Source of the DNA: Bacteroides sp.
Lineage (GTDB): Bacteria; Bacteroidota; Bacteroidia; Bacteroidales; Muribaculaceae
Assembly (NCBI GenBank): GCA_014802445.1
Contig: JAAVCF010000012.1
Coordinates: 26,665-90,664 of the forward strand
DNA length: 64,000 nucleotides
Direction: 5' to 3'
Part shown: positions 62,845 through 64,000 of the stretch, one piece after another
Numbering within the stretch: the first letter of the stretch is position 1
Layout: each line of letters opens with the position of its first letter
Program-made: the position numbers and the translations under genes
The notes under the pieces: generated by a model
What the model saw: only the letters and a program-made list of their open reading frames with translations
The model's database searches: none
What the model was told of the DNA's origin: nothing

Positions 62845-63710
62845 ACGTCGGTGTTTGAGCGGAATTCGCGGGGCGAGAGTCCGGTGAGATGCTTGAAATA
62901 TTTGCCGAAGAATGACTGGTTGGAGAAGTTGAGCGCGGTGCTTATCTCCTGGATTGTCAGGCCGCTGTTGCGCAGCATAAGCTTCGCTTCGAGCACCACC
63001 TTGCGGTCAATCCACTCTCCGGCAGTGAGGCCGCTGATGTTCTTGATGACGGTGGAGAGATGCTTGGGACTCAGGCAGAGTTTCTTGGCATAGTAGCTCA
63101 CAGTGCGCTCGCGGCGGAAATCTGTGTCCACCAGCTCTATGAAGCGCGACAGCAGCTCTTCGCGGCGAGAGGGTGAGTAATTGCGACGGTTCATAACGGT
63201 GGTGTAGATACCCACGGCTTCGTAGAACAGAGCCTCACACACAGCGTTGACCGTCAGTTGATTGTAAGGCATGTCGCTGCGTCCGGTGTATTTGCGGCGG
63301 AGCAGCTCATGGAGCATCTTGAGGTTTTCAAGCTCGCTCTCGGGGATGGGCACAATGGGATTGTCGCGGAAATAGGCCAGGCAGGGCGCCATGTAGCTCA
63401 TCATGGGCAGATGGCTGTCAAGCCTCTCATCCTCGGCCAGGATGAAGAAGCCGCGGAAGTCGTCACTCTCGTGGATGTCGTGGATAATATGGCCGCGGCG
63501 GAGCACCATGATGGACCCGGGCCTCATGGTGCGCTTCACAAGGTCGATGGTGCCGCTGAGCTCTCCGTTTTCACACACCACCAGCATTGTCATGCCGATG
63601 GTGAAGGGGGTGTGAAACCCCGAGAGCTGACTGATGGAATAGAACACTCCGAGCCCGTTGTGAATCAGGCGGCGGGCGGGAGACACGTTGGTGATTGTGT
63701 CAGTTGTCAT
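62841..63710 (-). CDS. AraC-family transcriptional regulator
   Basis: The 289-residue protein has an N-terminal cupin-like region (about 20-165, RPGSIMVLRRGHIIHDIHES) and a C-terminal AraC helix-turn-helix pair (about 190-285: SYYAKKLCLSPKHLSTVIKN and TIQEISTALNFSNQSFFGKYFK). It is similar in design to, but clearly distinct from, the regulator at 3997. It is joined by 4-bp overlaps to the DUF2007 gene before it and the TPR gene after it, so all three are probably one transcript. Target and ligand are unknown. Confidence 0.92.
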   Translation of the reverse strand: MTTDTITNVSPARRLIHNGLGVFYSISQLSGFHTPFTIGMTMLVVCENGELSGTIDLVKRTMRPGSIMVLRRGHIIHDIHESDDFRGFFILAEDERLDSHLPMMSYMAPCLAYFRDNPIVPIPESELENLKMLHELLRRKYTGRSDMPYNQLTVNAVCEALFYEAVGIYTTVMNRRNYSPSRREELLSRFIELVDTDFRRERTVSYYAKKLCLSPKHLSTVIKNISGLTAGEWIDRKVVLEAKLMLRNSGLTIQEISTALNFSNQSFFGKYFKHLTGLSPREFRSNTDV

Positions 63711-63916
63711 TCGTCGTCATGAAGTTTAAGGAGTTCCATAGCCTTGTCAAAATCCTTCTCGAACACCTCCACGCGGCATCCTTGCCCCACGATGGGCACA
63801 TAGAGATTGTTTTCGTTGATCACCGTTGCCTGAATGCCGTTTTCATGCAGCATGCCGGCCACAATATAGGCTTCCTGAGGGGTTAGGAAAGTGGCGAGTG
63901 TCACTATGGAGTCCAT
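63707..63916 (-). CDS. DUF2007 small protein
   Basis: The 69-residue protein matches the DUF2007 (putative signal-transducing protein) pattern: TLATFLTPQEAYIVAGML, a central strand ATVINENNLY, and VEVFEKDFDKAMELL, forming a small ferredoxin-like fold. The biochemical role is not established. It overlaps the AraC gene by 4 bp and starts 21 bp after the stop of the gene that enters from the right edge. Confidence 0.87.
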   Translation of the reverse strand: MDSIVTLATFLTPQEAYIVAGMLHENGIQATVINENNLYVPIVGQGCRVEVFEKDFDKAMELLKLHDDE

Positions 63917-63937
63917 ATCTGTCTATATACTTTTGTG

Positions 63938-64000
63938 TCAGTGGATGTTACGACGGTCAAGCTCAGCCTGATAGCGGCGGGCGTTGGCCTGATGGGTGGC
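63938..64000 (-). CDS. C-terminal end of a gene continuing beyond the window
   Basis: Read on the minus strand from the right edge, an open frame of 20 codons (ending RYQAELDRRNIH) stops at TGA 63940-63938. The polar, helical end and the 21-bp distance to the DUF2007 start suggest the last part of a real gene in the same operon. The fragment is too short to identify. Confidence 0.4.
   Translation of the reverse strand, partial: ATHQANARRYQAELDRRNIH

Overview
The window looks like chromosomal DNA of a gut Bacteroidales species, most plausibly of the Muribaculaceae. The reasons are: promoters of the Bacteroidetes type (TTG, about 20 bp, TAnnTTTG) instead of Shine-Dalgarno-led starts; two TonB-dependent outer-membrane proteins with carboxypeptidase-D-like N-terminal domains; many secreted proteins ending in a type IX secretion-like C-terminal module; and families typical of this order (DUF4491, DUF6029, Omp28, DUF2007, the small FPSGH/LRDRG membrane protein). 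The genus cannot be fixed by eye. Most of the window is GC-rich, but roughly the first 3.5 kb is clearly AT-richer. I see no rRNA, tRNA, CRISPR array, integrase or transposase.

Layout. 1-4 kb: a TonB-dependent receptor cut by the window edge and an unrecognised secreted protein, set in about 1.5 kb of hairpin-rich repeats. 4-14 kb: an AraC regulator, a second TonB-dependent receptor, a very large modular GH16 glucanase and a subtilisin-like protease. 14-19.4 kb: cdsA facing an operon pcrA/uvrD - nspC - glycosyltransferase. 19.5-29 kb: an exopolysaccharide region with a Wzc-like tyrosine kinase, a Wza-like export lipoprotein, a thioredoxin-fold lipoprotein without redox cysteines, three overlapping glycosyltransferases, a Wzx-type flippase and a lipoprotein muramidase. 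29-36.7 kb: housekeeping (pepD, ompH, a glycosyltransferase, parE-coaD-S41 protease), ending in another copy of the repeat cluster. 37-48 kb: four secreted, probably surface-anchored proteins including two M6 metalloproteases, interrupted by hypB and a DUF4491 gene. 48.5-52.7 kb: a mechanosensitive channel and the operon ruvX-def-ettA. 52.8-59 kb: an envelope operon TlpA - DUF6029 barrel - Omp28 lipoprotein - small sorted protein, followed by a second Omp28-type protein behind an unusual palindromic promoter and a GYF/TM2 protein. 59-62 kb: a deoxy-amino-sugar operon with a fused double FdtA and an FdtB aminotransferase, overlapping a secreted nuclease. 62-64 kb: DUF2007, AraC and TPR genes joined by 4-bp overlaps.

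The common theme is the cell envelope: making and exporting a surface polysaccharide, carrying secreted hydrolases and proteases to the surface, and taking up products through TonB receptors. The strongest candidates for something undescribed are (1) the composite hairpin repeat family at 2-4 kb and 36.7 kb, in which one hairpin lost a base pair symmetrically, (2) the neighbouring three-hairpin element whose pairing fits the minus strand better, (3) the 52.8-59 kb TlpA/DUF6029/Omp28 gene set with the nested palindrome at 56,633-56,679, and (4) the double-FdtA fusion in which the first domain has lost a conserved histidine. All statements come from reading sequence by eye; no database search was run.
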